This document shows positions 43,771 to 53,196 of a stretch of DNA of 64,000 bases, one piece after another (position 1 is the first letter of the stretch; every line of letters begins with the position of its first letter). Both the position numbers and the translations under genes were made by a program. Source of the stretch: Robiginitalea biformata HTCC2501 (GTDB lineage Bacteria; Bacteroidota; Bacteroidia; Flavobacteriales; Flavobacteriaceae); the NCBI RefSeq assembly GCF_000024125.1, contig NC_013222.1, forward strand, positions 2,993,501-3,057,500, in the 5' to 3' direction. Below the pieces are notes generated by a model. That model searched no databases, had not been told where the DNA came from, and saw only the letters and a list, made by a program, of their open reading frames with translations.

Positions 43771-46020
43771 TCATGCCGTCGAAAGCGATTTCAAATAGGG
43801 CTGGTCGTACAGGCGTTTCCCGGTTGCCTGGTACAGGGCGTTGGCCAGGGCTGCGAAAATCGGTGGGAAGGTAGGTTCGCCCAGGCCGGTTGGATCTACC
43901 GTGTTTTCAACAAAATGGATGTTTATTTCTTCCGGGGCTTCGGACATGCGGATCATCCGGTATTGGTCAAAATTCTTTTTTGCAGGTACGCCGTCTACAA
44001 AGGTCAGTTCCCCGAATAGCGCGTTCCCGATACCGTCAACAATTCCGCCTTCTGCCAGGTTCCGGGCGGCATCCGGGTTCACCACCAGGCCGCAATCCAG
44101 GGCGCAGGTCACCCTTTGAACCCGGGGCACCCCGTTATCCATTGTCAGGTCCAGCACCTGGGCAGCATAGGAATTGTGGCAGAAATACGCCGAAACGCCG
44201 CGGTGGATTCCGGGCTCCTGCTGCCCCCAACCCGATTTTTCCCTTACCAGTTCCAGTACGCCGGCGTATCGCTCCGGGTCGTAATCGTTATTCACGCCTT
44301 CCAACGGATTCGTGATGGCCCGTTCCAGCAACTCCAGCCGGAAATCGATCGGATCCTTACCAGCGGCCTCGGCCACCTCATCCAGGAAGGACTGTTCCGC
44401 ACTGGCCATAAAATTGGAGCGCGGTGCCCTGAATGACCCCACAGTGAGGTTCGTGTCGATCGTCCACTCCTCGGCCAGGTAGTTGTCCACGGCCCCCGCC
44501 GGGAAACGGTCTGCCGCAAGCGGGCTTTCCGGGATTCCTCCGGTTTTCACATGGAAACCGATGAGCCGGTTGTCGGCATCCAGGGCAGCCCGGAATTGGG
44601 CGTGGTAGGCCGGGCGGTAAATCCCATCGGTCATATCGTCCTCCCGGCTGTAAACCAGTTTCACCGGGGCTTTCATTTTTTGTGAAATCAGGGCAGCTTC
44701 AATGAGCCAGTGCGCATAGGAACGGCGGCCGTACCCCCCGCCAAAGCGCGTCATCTGAATTTCAATATCCTCTATGGGCATGCCCAACCTTGCGGCCAGG
44801 GCCTGTTCGGTAAGGTCCGGCTTCTGCAACGGCCCAATCAGATCGGCCTTATCCGCCGTTACATGGGCAAAAAAATTCATGGGCTCCATGCAATTATGCG
44901 CCAGGAACGGTGCGGTGTACGTCCTTTCGATAATCCGGTCGGCACGGGCAAATGCCCCTTCGGGATCGCCGTCCTTACGTCTGATTTCAGCAGGTTTTGC
45001 AGCCATTTCTGCCATTCGGGCGCGATGCTCCGTAGTGCTTTCCAGGCCTGCCGGAATGGTTTCCTGGTACTGCCGCCCGAAGCGGTCGCGGGTATTTGTG
45101 GTAGTTTCAATCGGCACGCATTCCATCTTCAGGGCCTTTTTCGCCTGCATTACCTCCCAGGTGGAATCCCCAACGATGACGGCAACCTCGTTATAGGTGC
45201 GCGTATCGAAAAACGTCTTGACATAATCCTCTTTAAAGACCTTGACGGTGAAGACATCCCGGATTCCCGGCATCCCCCGCACGGCCGAATCATCGATGGA
45301 TTTCAATTTCAGCCCGAAAGCCGGGGGATGGGCAATCATGGCGATAAGCATGCCATCGCGAACCGTATCCATGCCAAAAAGCGGCTTACCCGTTACGATT
45401 TTAAGCCCATCAACATTCTTGCGGGAAGTCCCGATGATGGTAAAATCCTCGATCTTCTTCAGTTCAATTTCCTCCGGTACGGCAATTTGGGAGGCAGCAG
45501 CGGCCATCTCCCCGTAGCCGGCCGATTTCCCGCTGGGCTCATGGTGCAACTGGCCCGCGCTTGTGGTAATCTCGCCCAGGGGTACTTCCCAGGCCGAAGC
45601 CGCTGCCTGGCGCAGCATGTACCGGGCCGAGGCGCCAGCCATGCGCAGGGCAGGCCAACCGCGCCGGATGGCCTGGCTGCCCCCCAGCCATTGGAACTGG
45701 AAGGCATCTGCATTGAGCGGAGCCTGTTCCACCACCACATCCATCCAGTCCACATCCAACTCGTCGGCCACAATCATCGGCATGGACGTTTTTACATTCT
45801 GCCCTCCTTCCGGGTTGGGGGCCATAATGGTCACCAGCCCGTTATCGCCTATCTTCAGGTGGCCGTTCAGTTGAAACCACTCCTCGGGTAGGCGGCTCAC
45901 TTCCTCCTGGGTCATATTGCAGGAAGCCAGCCAGTTGAATGTCAGAATAAGGCCTCCGCTGCCGAGGGCGGATCGTTTGATAAATGCGCGCCTTCCAAAA
46001 GTTGTTTTAACTGGGGTCAT
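43771..46020 (-). CDS. Exported molybdenum hydroxylase large subunit 2 (IorB-like)
   Basis: This encodes 749 residues from the ATG at 46020, which begins the same MT-VKT-FGRRAFIK Tat signal as its paralogues; the longer frame adds 16 unrelated residues. The signal ends LTFNWLASC. Cofactor block GGGYGRRSYAHW and catalytic Glu in GLGEPTFPP are intact. It is the most diverged of the three copies and has an extra loop (ETTTNTRDRFGRQYQE) around residue 315. No small subunit starts directly before it; it may share one with a neighbour. Confidence 0.9.
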   Translation of the reverse strand: MTPVKTTFGRRAFIKRSALGSGGLILTFNWLASCNMTQEEVSRLPEEWFQLNGHLKIGDNGLVTIMAPNPEGGQNVKTSMPMIVADELDVDWMDVVVEQAPLNADAFQFQWLGGSQAIRRGWPALRMAGASARYMLRQAAASAWEVPLGEITTSAGQLHHEPSGKSAGYGEMAAAASQIAVPEEIELKKIEDFTIIGTSRKNVDGLKIVTGKPLFGMDTVRDGMLIAMIAHPPAFGLKLKSIDDSAVRGMPGIRDVFTVKVFKEDYVKTFFDTRTYNEVAVIVGDSTWEVMQAKKALKMECVPIETTTNTRDRFGRQYQETIPAGLESTTEHRARMAEMAAKPAEIRRKDGDPEGAFARADRIIERTYTAPFLAHNCMEPMNFFAHVTADKADLIGPLQKPDLTEQALAARLGMPIEDIEIQMTRFGGGYGRRSYAHWLIEAALISQKMKAPVKLVYSREDDMTDGIYRPAYHAQFRAALDADNRLIGFHVKTGGIPESPLAADRFPAGAVDNYLAEEWTIDTNLTVGSFRAPRSNFMASAEQSFLDEVAEAAGKDPIDFRLELLERAITNPLEGVNNDYDPERYAGVLELVREKSGWGQQEPGIHRGVSAYFCHNSYAAQVLDLTMDNGVPRVQRVTCALDCGLVVNPDAARNLAEGGIVDGIGNALFGELTFVDGVPAKKNFDQYRMIRMSEAPEEINIHFVENTVDPTGLGEPTFPPIFAALANALYQATGKRLYDQPYLKSLSTA

Positions 46021-46138
46021 GGAGTGTTTTCTTAAATTGAGATTTCCTAATAAGATACGAAATTTCAAGGGCTTGGGATACCTGTACTGGTCAAAGCAAC
46101 AAGCTTTGACGCAAACCGCGCGGGTTTTGAATATCCGG

Positions 46139-48400
46139 CTATCCGACTATAGCCGGCCGGTCCGTTGCAAACGGCTGGCGGTACAACCGCCGCCCGCTTG
46201 CTTTGTAGATGGCATTCGCCAGGGCGCCCGTTACCGGCGGGAAGGGCGGTTCGCCCAACCCGGTCGGGTCGATGTCGTTCTCGACAAAGTACACCTCGAT
46301 GTTCTTTGGCGCCTCGGCATGACGGATGATTTTATACTTGTCAAAATTCGTTTGGTTTGTGCGACCGTCCGTAAAGGTTAATTCGCCGTACATGGCATTT
46401 CCTACCCCGTCCACGATAGCCCCTTCGGCCATGTTGGTCGCGGCATCCGGATTGATGACAATCCCACAATCCAGGGCGCAAACCACGCGTTCAACCTTCG
46501 GGGTGTTCCCTTCCATGACCACGTCGATGACATGTGCTGCATAACTGTTGTGGCAAAAGTACGCTGCCACGCCCCTGTGGACGCCCCGGGGGGATTGATC
46601 CCAATTCGATTTTTCGCGTACGAGTTTCAGAACCCCGGCAAGTCGATCCGGGTCGTAGTCATTGTTTTCGCCAACCGGGTTATTTTTTGCCCGTTCAATC
46701 AATTCCAGCCTGAAGTCAATAGGGTCTTTCCCCGCCAGCTCGGCTACCTCGTCCAAAAAAGCCTGCTCCACCCCGGCCATGAAATTGGAGCGTGGTGCCC
46801 GGAAGGCACCAATGGTGATATTTGAATTGACCTCCCATTGCTCGGCCAGGTAATTTTCCACCGCACCCGCCGGGAAGCGGTTGGCGAACAAAGGGGTTTC
46901 CGGGATTCCGCCGGCCTTTACATGGAAGGCGACCAGGTTGTTATCCGCATCCAGTGCCGCGCGGTAGGTGGCGTGATAGGTAGGCCTGTAGATCCCGCAG
47001 GTCATGTCGTCTTCCCGGGTATAGACCAGTTTTACCGGTTGGCCCACTTCCCGGGATATCAGCGCGGCTTCTACTGCGTAATGGCCGTAGGCGCGACGCC
47101 CGAAACCGCCTCCCATCCGCGTCAATTCAATCTCCACCTTCTCGGGAGGCAGGTTCAATCGGGCGGCTACTGTGGGTTCGGTAAGGACCGGCGCCTGTAA
47201 TGGCCCGGCGAGCTTGGCCCCTTCTTCTGTTACATGGGCGAAAAAATTCATGGGCTCCATGCAGTTGTGCGCGAGGAACGGGCAGGAATACGATCGCTCG
47301 ATTACCTGGGCGGCCCCGGCAAAGGCGCGTTCCGGATTGCCGTCTTTACGCGCCGTTGTGCCCGACCCGGCAGCCATCTCCTCCATCTTTGCATAATGGT
47401 CATCAGTGCTTTCAAGCCCACCCGGGACTTCAATTTCCATCTCGTTGCCAAACCGGTCCATTTTGAACCGGGAGTCGGATATAGGTTCCCACTCCGCCTG
47501 TACACTTTTCTTCGCATTCATCACCTCCCAGGTGGATTTACCCACAACGGCTACCAGGTCGGTAAATGCATTCGTATCAAAATACCCCCGTGTAAAGCTG
47601 TCCTCCAGCGTTTTGATCTGGATAACATCTACAATGCCCGGCATGGACCGGGCCGCGGTTGCATCAAAGGATTTCAATCGCAATCCGAAGGCCGGCGGAT
47701 GGATCACCATGGCCGTAAGCGCCCCTTCATACTGGTAATCCAGGCCAAACAACGGCTTCCCGGTAATGATTTTCCGGGTTTCCACGTCCTTTTTAGAGGT
47801 TCCGATAATGGTAAAGTCTTCCACGTTTTTCAGGGTAACCTCCTCAGGTACTTCCAGGGTCGCTGCCAGTGAAGCCAGGTCTCCGAACCCGGCCGTATTC
47901 CCGGAGGCTTCGTGCGAGACAACACCATTAGAGACTGAGATTTCCCCGATCGGTACCGCCCAGGTTTGAGCAGCGGCCTGCTTTAGCATTTGTTTGGCAG
48001 ATGCGCCCGCTATACGAAGGCCCTCCCACCTCCGGCGGATGCCCTGGCTCCCGCCGGTGAATTGCCAGCCGTAGGCCTCCTGGTCAAAGTTCGCCTGTTC
48101 CACCAACACATCCTCCCAATCGACATCCAGCTCATCGGCTACAATCATCGGCATGGAGGTGATGACCCCCTGGCCGAATTCGGGATTGGGGGCCATGATG
48201 GTGACCAGGCCGTTATCTCCGATCTTCAGGTAGGAATTGATCTCGAACCATTCATCCGGCATCTCCCGTACAGCCACTTCATTGGAATCTTTGGGTTTAC
48301 AGGCATTGAAGATGCTAAAACCAAGCACCAAACCCCCTCCGGCCAGGCTGGTGTTCTTGATAAAGGCACGTCGCCCCATATGCGTTTTTACAAGCGTCAT
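46139..48400 (-). CDS. Exported molybdenum hydroxylase large subunit 3 (IorB-like)
   Basis: This encodes 753 residues. The N-terminus HMGRRAFIKNTSLAGGGLVLGFSIFNAC is almost the same as in copy 1, with a Tat signal and terminal Cys. It has GGGFGRRAYGHYAVEAALIS and GLGEPPFPPVTGA as Mo-site motifs, and the C-terminal YRQPFATDRPAIVG parallels copy 1. It lies 45 bp after the second 2Fe-2S gene and is most likely its partner. The gap of 118 bp to copy 2 is the largest in the cluster. Substrate unknown. Confidence 0.9.
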   Translation of the reverse strand: MTLVKTHMGRRAFIKNTSLAGGGLVLGFSIFNACKPKDSNEVAVREMPDEWFEINSYLKIGDNGLVTIMAPNPEFGQGVITSMPMIVADELDVDWEDVLVEQANFDQEAYGWQFTGGSQGIRRRWEGLRIAGASAKQMLKQAAAQTWAVPIGEISVSNGVVSHEASGNTAGFGDLASLAATLEVPEEVTLKNVEDFTIIGTSKKDVETRKIITGKPLFGLDYQYEGALTAMVIHPPAFGLRLKSFDATAARSMPGIVDVIQIKTLEDSFTRGYFDTNAFTDLVAVVGKSTWEVMNAKKSVQAEWEPISDSRFKMDRFGNEMEIEVPGGLESTDDHYAKMEEMAAGSGTTARKDGNPERAFAGAAQVIERSYSCPFLAHNCMEPMNFFAHVTEEGAKLAGPLQAPVLTEPTVAARLNLPPEKVEIELTRMGGGFGRRAYGHYAVEAALISREVGQPVKLVYTREDDMTCGIYRPTYHATYRAALDADNNLVAFHVKAGGIPETPLFANRFPAGAVENYLAEQWEVNSNITIGAFRAPRSNFMAGVEQAFLDEVAELAGKDPIDFRLELIERAKNNPVGENNDYDPDRLAGVLKLVREKSNWDQSPRGVHRGVAAYFCHNSYAAHVIDVVMEGNTPKVERVVCALDCGIVINPDAATNMAEGAIVDGVGNAMYGELTFTDGRTNQTNFDKYKIIRHAEAPKNIEVYFVENDIDPTGLGEPPFPPVTGALANAIYKASGRRLYRQPFATDRPAIVG

Positions 48401-48445
48401 ATTTGATATTTTATTTTTATTAAACCGGGTTATCCCGTGGTTTGC

Positions 48446-48907
48446 TTAGCTTCCCCCCTGGGCTGCCTGCTTTACTGCTTTCTTGATCCGCACATACGTG
48501 CCGCACCGGCAGATATTGCCATTCATAGCAGATTCGATATCCGAATCCGAGGGGTTCGGGTTTTGTTTCAGCAGGGCGCTGGCCGTCATGATCTGGCCTG
48601 CCTGGCAGTATCCGCACTGGGGAACGTCTACATCCAGCCAAGCCTTTTGTACCGGGTGATCGCCGTTTTCGGAGAGGCCTTCGATAGTCGTCACCTCCTG
48701 ATCGCCTACCGCCGAAACGGGAAGCATGCAGGAACGTGTTGCTGTATCCCCGAGGTGGATCGTACAGGCGCCGCACTGGGCGATCCCGCAACCGTATTTG
48801 GTACCTACCAGGTTCAGGTGGTCGCGAAGTACCCATAAAAGCGGGGTTGCCGGATCCACGTCCACCGCCATGGTGGAGCCGTTGATTTTCAGGTTGAAAT
48901 TTGCCAT
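48446..48907 (-). CDS. 2Fe-2S small subunit 2 (IorA-like)
   Basis: This encodes 153 residues with the same two [2Fe-2S] motifs as the copy at 43259-43717 ([38 protein letters not shown]). Differences are conservative and mostly near the two ends. It is the first gene of the molybdoenzyme cluster; 98 bp separate it from the flavodoxin gene upstream, so the promoter may lie there or transcription may continue from the flavodoxin operon. Confidence 0.94.
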   Translation of the reverse strand: MANFNLKINGSTMAVDVDPATPLLWVLRDHLNLVGTKYGCGIAQCGACTIHLGDTATRSCMLPVSAVGDQEVTTIEGLSENGDHPVQKAWLDVDVPQCGYCQAGQIMTASALLKQNPNPSDSDIESAMNGNICRCGTYVRIKKAVKQAAQGGS

Positions 48908-49006
48908 ATGTGGTTTTTAATCCTTTAAAATTAAATATTCCGGCGGGCCTCGGGGTATAAAATTCAAACATTGCCCCCGGCTGCTTGTTAAACTTTTGTA
49001 AAATGC

Positions 49007-49606
49007 TCACTCCCGGGTTAAAACCCCAATTTCTTCAAGCCAGTCCTTTACAGACCCGGAAACCTGGGCGTGTCGCTGGCCGCGGATCGCCAGATAGATC
49101 CCGTCCCTCTCACTCCCTCCCCGTGTGGAATATCCCTCAAGGATATTGCATTCTTCGCAAAGCAGGGCCAATTGGCGGAATGAACTGCCCACACCATATC
49201 CGCCATTCGTGTTGAACGGAATGACTTCCTTACCTTCGAGGTCATGGGTTTGGAGGAAACTTTTAACCGGTGGCGGTAATTTCATTCCCCAGGTCGGAAA
49301 TCCAACAAAAACCCTGTCATACACCCCGACTTCCACCCGGGTCTTCAAGGGCGGCAGGTAGCCGGATTCATTTTCCCGTGCCACCTGACGAACGATATCC
49401 TGGTATTCCTTAGGATACGGGGTTTCCAATTCAAGGCGGACCATATCGGCCTCAACCAGGTCCCGGATGATTTGTGCAACGGTTTCGGTATTCCGCGTAC
49501 GCGTCAGATAAACAATCAGTGTCTTTCCGGAATCTGCTGTGGCCTCCTGGCAGGAGGTTTCAGGGCTTGCCAGGACAAGGGAAATCAAAAGGAGGTAATA
49601 TTTCAT
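49007..49606 (-). CDS. Exported flavodoxin-family protein
   Basis: This encodes 199 residues. The N-terminus MKYYLLLISLVLASPETSC looks like a short lipoprotein signal, unusual for a flavodoxin. The FMN phosphate loop is recognisable as IVYLTRTRNTETVAQII, with VFVGFPTWGMKLPPPVKSFL and FNTNGGYGVGSSF as later flavin-contact loops. An extracytoplasmic flavin protein could carry electrons for the neighbouring FAD-less molybdoenzymes; this is my inference. It overlaps the HTH gene upstream by 4 bp. Confidence 0.85.
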   Translation of the reverse strand: MKYYLLLISLVLASPETSCQEATADSGKTLIVYLTRTRNTETVAQIIRDLVEADMVRLELETPYPKEYQDIVRQVARENESGYLPPLKTRVEVGVYDRVFVGFPTWGMKLPPPVKSFLQTHDLEGKEVIPFNTNGGYGVGSSFRQLALLCEECNILEGYSTRGGSERDGIYLAIRGQRHAQVSGSVKDWLEEIGVLTRE

Positions 49607-49989
49607 TTCGCTTTCTTTTGACGGTCCCTGAAAACAGTTGGGGGAACACCTGTGTGCCTCTTAAAAAATGCGCTGAAATTGTTGGCTTCCCGGAAGCCGA
49701 GCGACCAGGAAATATTCGCGATTTTCCAATCGGTTTCCCACAGCAGTCGTTTGGCCTCCAGGACAAACCGTTCATTGAGCACCTCCGTGGTGGTTTTGCC
49801 TGTAACTGCCGTCAGTGCCCGGTTCAGGTGGTTCACATGAACTTGAAGCACCCGGGCAAAATCGGAAGGCTTGCGGAGTTGCACGGGCGCGTGGTCTCCA
49901 TCCACGGGAAATTGCTGTTCCAGGTGCTGTTTAAAGACCCGGACCAGGTCCGAGTTCGCTTTACCCTTTCCAGTCAACTGCTTCGTCAA
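49603..49989 (-). CDS. HTH-only AraC-type DNA-binding protein
   Basis: This encodes 128 residues made of a short N-terminal part and one complete AraC DNA-binding domain (FARVLQVHVNHLNRALTAVTGKTTTEVLNERFV ... IANISWSLGFREANNFSAFFKRHTGVPPTVFR). The sensor domain found in normal 300-residue members is missing. The only in-frame start near the beginning is a TTG at 49989, directly after the TAA of the preceding gene and in the same frame. It may be a stand-alone regulator like MarA, translated by coupling, or the remnant of a longer gene. Confidence 0.75.
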   Translation of the reverse strand: MTKQLTGKGKANSDLVRVFKQHLEQQFPVDGDHAPVQLRKPSDFARVLQVHVNHLNRALTAVTGKTTTEVLNERFVLEAKRLLWETDWKIANISWSLGFREANNFSAFFKRHTGVPPTVFRDRQKKAK

Positions 49990-50460
49990 TTAATGCGAGA
50001 TCTCGTGGGTGTCGCGGACACTGCTGAAGGTGAGGGCCAATAATTGCCAATTATCCCCTTCCCTCTTGTAGACCTCGGTGACCGTAAATTCATTGGATAC
50101 GTCATTTCCCCGAACGTGGGCCATCAGGGTGATCCGGTTCCACAGGACGGCGGTATCCCCGAAGACTTCCACCGCCACGTCATGTACATCGGCCTGTTTG
50201 TACCAGATGCTCCCGGTTTTGATGATTTCGAGCTCCCGATCCTTTTTCCAGGAACCGCTCATGTGGACGAACTTGGACTTCTCGTGAAAAACCTTGTCGA
50301 GTTCCTCTGTGTTCTTGTCTGCCATCCACTGCCATTTGGCCTGTGAAAGTTTCTCGATTTCCTGCTTAACAGCCGCATCCTGCGCGAATGTTGTAACTCC
50401 TATTACAAATACAAATAGACTGATAAATCTTGTTTTCATTTTCTTATGTTTAGAATTCAT
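49990..50460 (-). CDS. Secreted NTF2-like (DUF4440/SnoaL) protein
   Basis: This encodes 156 residues from the ATG at 50460; the ATG at 50439 gives a tighter signal peptide (MKTRFISLFVFVIGVTTFAQ) and is equally possible. The mature part (IEKLSQAKWQWMADKNTEELDKVFHEKSKFVHMSGSW ... NEFTVTEVYKREGDNWQLLALTFSSV) has the pattern of DUF4440 cone-shaped NTF2-like folds, small ligand-binding or isomerase-like proteins. It sits between an exported hydrolase and the HTH gene in one operon. Ligand unknown. Confidence 0.82.
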   Translation of the reverse strand: MNSKHKKMKTRFISLFVFVIGVTTFAQDAAVKQEIEKLSQAKWQWMADKNTEELDKVFHEKSKFVHMSGSWKKDRELEIIKTGSIWYKQADVHDVAVEVFGDTAVLWNRITLMAHVRGNDVSNEFTVTEVYKREGDNWQLLALTFSSVRDTHEISH

Positions 50461-50489
50461 GTTGCTCCAATTTTTATTCCATATTTCAG

Positions 50490-51506
50490 TCAGCGTTCGA
50501 GTTGCCGTTCCCAAAAACGCGTGGCCAGGTCCAGCCATCCTTCAGCTTCCGTCCCCGTACCCAGGCCAAAACCGTGACCCGCGTGTTCATATCTTTTATA
50601 TTCCACATCCACCCCGGCGCCTTTCAGGTTGGCAACCCGCCTTTCCACGGTGCGGATGTCGACAATTGGGTCATTCGCCGCCACCGTGATAAAGGCCGGA
50701 GAAAAATCGTTCGAATAGGCAGCCTGCCCCGTATAGGCAATAACTGCTGCGGCCGGTTTGGGCAAATTATCTCCCCCATAGGCAGACACGCCATCCCGGG
50801 CAATATCCCCCACCATCCGGGCACCGGCCGAGCCGCCCCAAAGCGAATACCCCCCGGTGTCCACTTGTAAATCCCGGGCTTGTCGAAATAGGTAGCTGAT
50901 GGCTGCGGCTAAGTCTTCGGTTGCCCATCGCCCGCTGCCAATTCGATAGCGTATGACAAAGGCATTGTATCCCTTTTTACTCAATTCACGCGCCAGCGGA
51001 AAGCCTTCGTGCAGGGATCCCACATAGGAAAATCCCCCGCCCGGGCAGATGATGGCCATCGGGGCACCGGGTTTTCCCCGGAAAAAGAAGAGGCCGGTAT
51101 TCTTTTTATCCGGGTTTTGCCTTTTTTGGTCCTCGGTATAATAATCGTAAAATATTTTGTTCCCCTCGCCTACCTCATCGATCATATCATTCAAGGCCGC
51201 TAGAACATCGTCGGGTTTCACCCGGCTGTGGTAAGGCATCAATGACGCTACATTGCGCAGGGGAACATGGTAATAGCGAGTATTGTCGTCATGCGGCAAC
51301 AGCAAGCGTCCGAATTCCCCAAAGGCCGTGTGGGCCACAATATCCCCCACCCGGTTGTTCTTATTTAAATGCCTGCTTTGTATATCCGATTGACGCACCT
51401 GAGTCGTTTTTTCCGGTTTATCCGCACCATTATTCCGGCAAAATATTCCGGGTATGGAGATACATATGGCAATTATGAAAGCACGGAAGAAGCCGGTTAA
51501 AATCAT
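50490..51506 (-). CDS. Exported alpha/beta-hydrolase (esterase-like)
   Basis: This encodes 338 residues. N-terminal hydrophobic leader (residues 5-23). Motifs: oxyanion region ICPGGGFSYVG near residue 155, nucleophile elbow WGGSAGARM near residue 225, Asp in VAANDPIVDI near residue 277 and catalytic His in YEHAGHGFG near residue 313. The fold is that of BD-FAE/acetyl-xylan-esterase-like hydrolases with an N-terminal extension of about 130 residues. The carboxylesterase gene upstream is 64 bp away on the same strand. Confidence 0.82.
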   Translation of the reverse strand: MILTGFFRAFIIAICISIPGIFCRNNGADKPEKTTQVRQSDIQSRHLNKNNRVGDIVAHTAFGEFGRLLLPHDDNTRYYHVPLRNVASLMPYHSRVKPDDVLAALNDMIDEVGEGNKIFYDYYTEDQKRQNPDKKNTGLFFFRGKPGAPMAIICPGGGFSYVGSLHEGFPLARELSKKGYNAFVIRYRIGSGRWATEDLAAAISYLFRQARDLQVDTGGYSLWGGSAGARMVGDIARDGVSAYGGDNLPKPAAAVIAYTGQAAYSNDFSPAFITVAANDPIVDIRTVERRVANLKGAGVDVEYKRYEHAGHGFGLGTGTEAEGWLDLATRFWERQLER

Positions 51507-51570
51507 GGCAATTATTAATTTGCTTTTTCAGTTTCGGGTTTTGCGAATTTTCGCCCGCTTTATCACCTTC

Positions 51571-53196
51571 TCAAATCCCCCTGGTTTGTACTGTTGCACG
51601 GAGTAGCTCCATAACTTTCTCAATCACATCCAGACGTTCTTTTCTGGGATCCGGTTTGCCAACCGGGTTGCCGTCGGGTTGGATTTCGAGAATCCTGTTG
51701 CCTGCAGGTGTATATTCAGGCCATTGTGGCAGCCCGTTGGCATTGGGGTTACCTGTCCTGGCGAAGTTTACCCAATAGGCATTCATTATTCTCGCAACTT
51801 CTTTGTCTTCTGGCGTTGGAGGGGGCGGGGGCGGTCCGAAGCCCCCTACTCCGAGTTTGTTAAAAACAAACGCGACATCTGTTCCGTGACCAGGCCCAAA
51901 GGTCATTCGCTCCTTCATAGCCGCCGGTACATACGAAAAGAGAAAAACGTACGCCGGCTGGTCAACGGCAGCAACCGAACTTGCTGCAAACCGTGCGGGC
52001 TCCCCCCACACCCAATCCGTATTGAACCGGGTTTGTACCTCGGCAAATTCTTTACTGTTCCCAGGGTCATAAGCAGCTCGCGCTTCATCTTCAAGATCCC
52101 CGAACAAAGCGAATAACTCTGCCTTAGAACTGCTCGAGTTAACAAATCCGCCCCCAATCTCCGCGCTGTTATTTCCGATCATCAGCGGTACCTTCGCCTG
52201 TCTTCCTGCCTTGTAGGCACTCTCGGCAGTCTCCACAACAAATTCCCCGTCGAGAATGGGGCCTGAATAAATTCGTGGCCCTCCCTGCCCATCATATTCC
52301 TGCCCGCCGTCTACAATCTCCTCAACACTCAGGGATCGAAGTTTTTCCAGGGTAGCCGCATCGCTACCTTCTATCCCGTGTTTACGGGCAAAGTTTACGC
52401 CGATGGTTTCGGCTGAAATGGGGTAAAGTGCGTCGGCATCGTCCTTTCGTATGGGCCTGCCTGTAAGGACTCCGTCCCTTCCGCCGCTGGAATGACCGAT
52501 TGCCTTGTGAAAAAGCCCCTGCGCGTCCGGAATGGTCATGAGCGCATGGATGGCCACGCCCCCGGCCGAAAACCCGAAAATGGTCACATTTTCCGGATCG
52601 CCCCCAAAGGCGGCAATATTCTTTTGCACCCACTTGAGGGCGGCAATGTTGTCCATAAATGCATAACTGCCTTTGTCCTCATCGGGATGCTCATCACTCA
52701 GGGCGGGAAATGCATAATGGCCCAAACGACCCAACCGGTAATTAACCGTAACCAGGATAACTCCCTGTTTTGCAAATTCATCGCCAACCGTCCCTGCCCC
52801 GGAACCGCTGCCGCCTGTAAAACCGCCGCCGTGAAACCATACCATTACCGGCAATTTTTCATTAGCCCCGGCATCTGCAGGAGCCCAGACATTGAGATAT
52901 AAACAGTCTTCAGATGACCCGTCAACAATGGTGCCCGGAGCTCCCCCCCAGCCCGACTGTGCGCAAATTGGACCGTAGTCTACGGCATCGCGCACTCCTT
53001 CCCAGGGTGTTACCGGCTGTGGGGGTCGCCAGCGATATTCGCCAATCGGGGGAGCCGCAAAGGGAATTCCCTTAAAACTGGCAACAGCCTCGGCCTGTAC
53101 TCCCCGCAATTCACCGTCCGCTGTACTGACAATGGGGTTTTGCGCGGTAGCGGTAAGCGATAGAATCAATAAAACAATAGAAAATAGTGGCTTCAT
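51571..53196 (-). CDS. Secreted type-B carboxylesterase
   Basis: This encodes 541 residues from the ATG at 53196, where a signal peptide begins (MKPLFSIVLLILSLTATAQ). It shows SEDCLYLNVWAP, the oxyanion WFHGGGFTGG, the nucleophile elbow IFGFSAGGVA near residue 205 and the catalytic-His segment FGPGHGTDVAFVF. A stretch of five or six prolines (GPPPPPPTPEDKE) lies before the C-terminal part. It is the first gene of a minus-strand operon that runs to the flavodoxin and is divergent from an AraC gene, its likely regulator. Confidence 0.88.
   Translation of the reverse strand: MKPLFSIVLLILSLTATAQNPIVSTADGELRGVQAEAVASFKGIPFAAPPIGEYRWRPPQPVTPWEGVRDAVDYGPICAQSGWGGAPGTIVDGSSEDCLYLNVWAPADAGANEKLPVMVWFHGGGFTGGSGSGAGTVGDEFAKQGVILVTVNYRLGRLGHYAFPALSDEHPDEDKGSYAFMDNIAALKWVQKNIAAFGGDPENVTIFGFSAGGVAIHALMTIPDAQGLFHKAIGHSSGGRDGVLTGRPIRKDDADALYPISAETIGVNFARKHGIEGSDAATLEKLRSLSVEEIVDGGQEYDGQGGPRIYSGPILDGEFVVETAESAYKAGRQAKVPLMIGNNSAEIGGGFVNSSSSKAELFALFGDLEDEARAAYDPGNSKEFAEVQTRFNTDWVWGEPARFAASSVAAVDQPAYVFLFSYVPAAMKERMTFGPGHGTDVAFVFNKLGVGGFGPPPPPPTPEDKEVARIMNAYWVNFARTGNPNANGLPQWPEYTPAGNRILEIQPDGNPVGKPDPRKERLDVIEKVMELLRATVQTRGI

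Noticed and set aside
51575..51587. 11/13 match to the pentad operator near the end of the carboxylesterase gene
   Set aside because: It lies in coding sequence and has no TAnnYTTR box 21 bp downstream, so it serves as a useful negative example.
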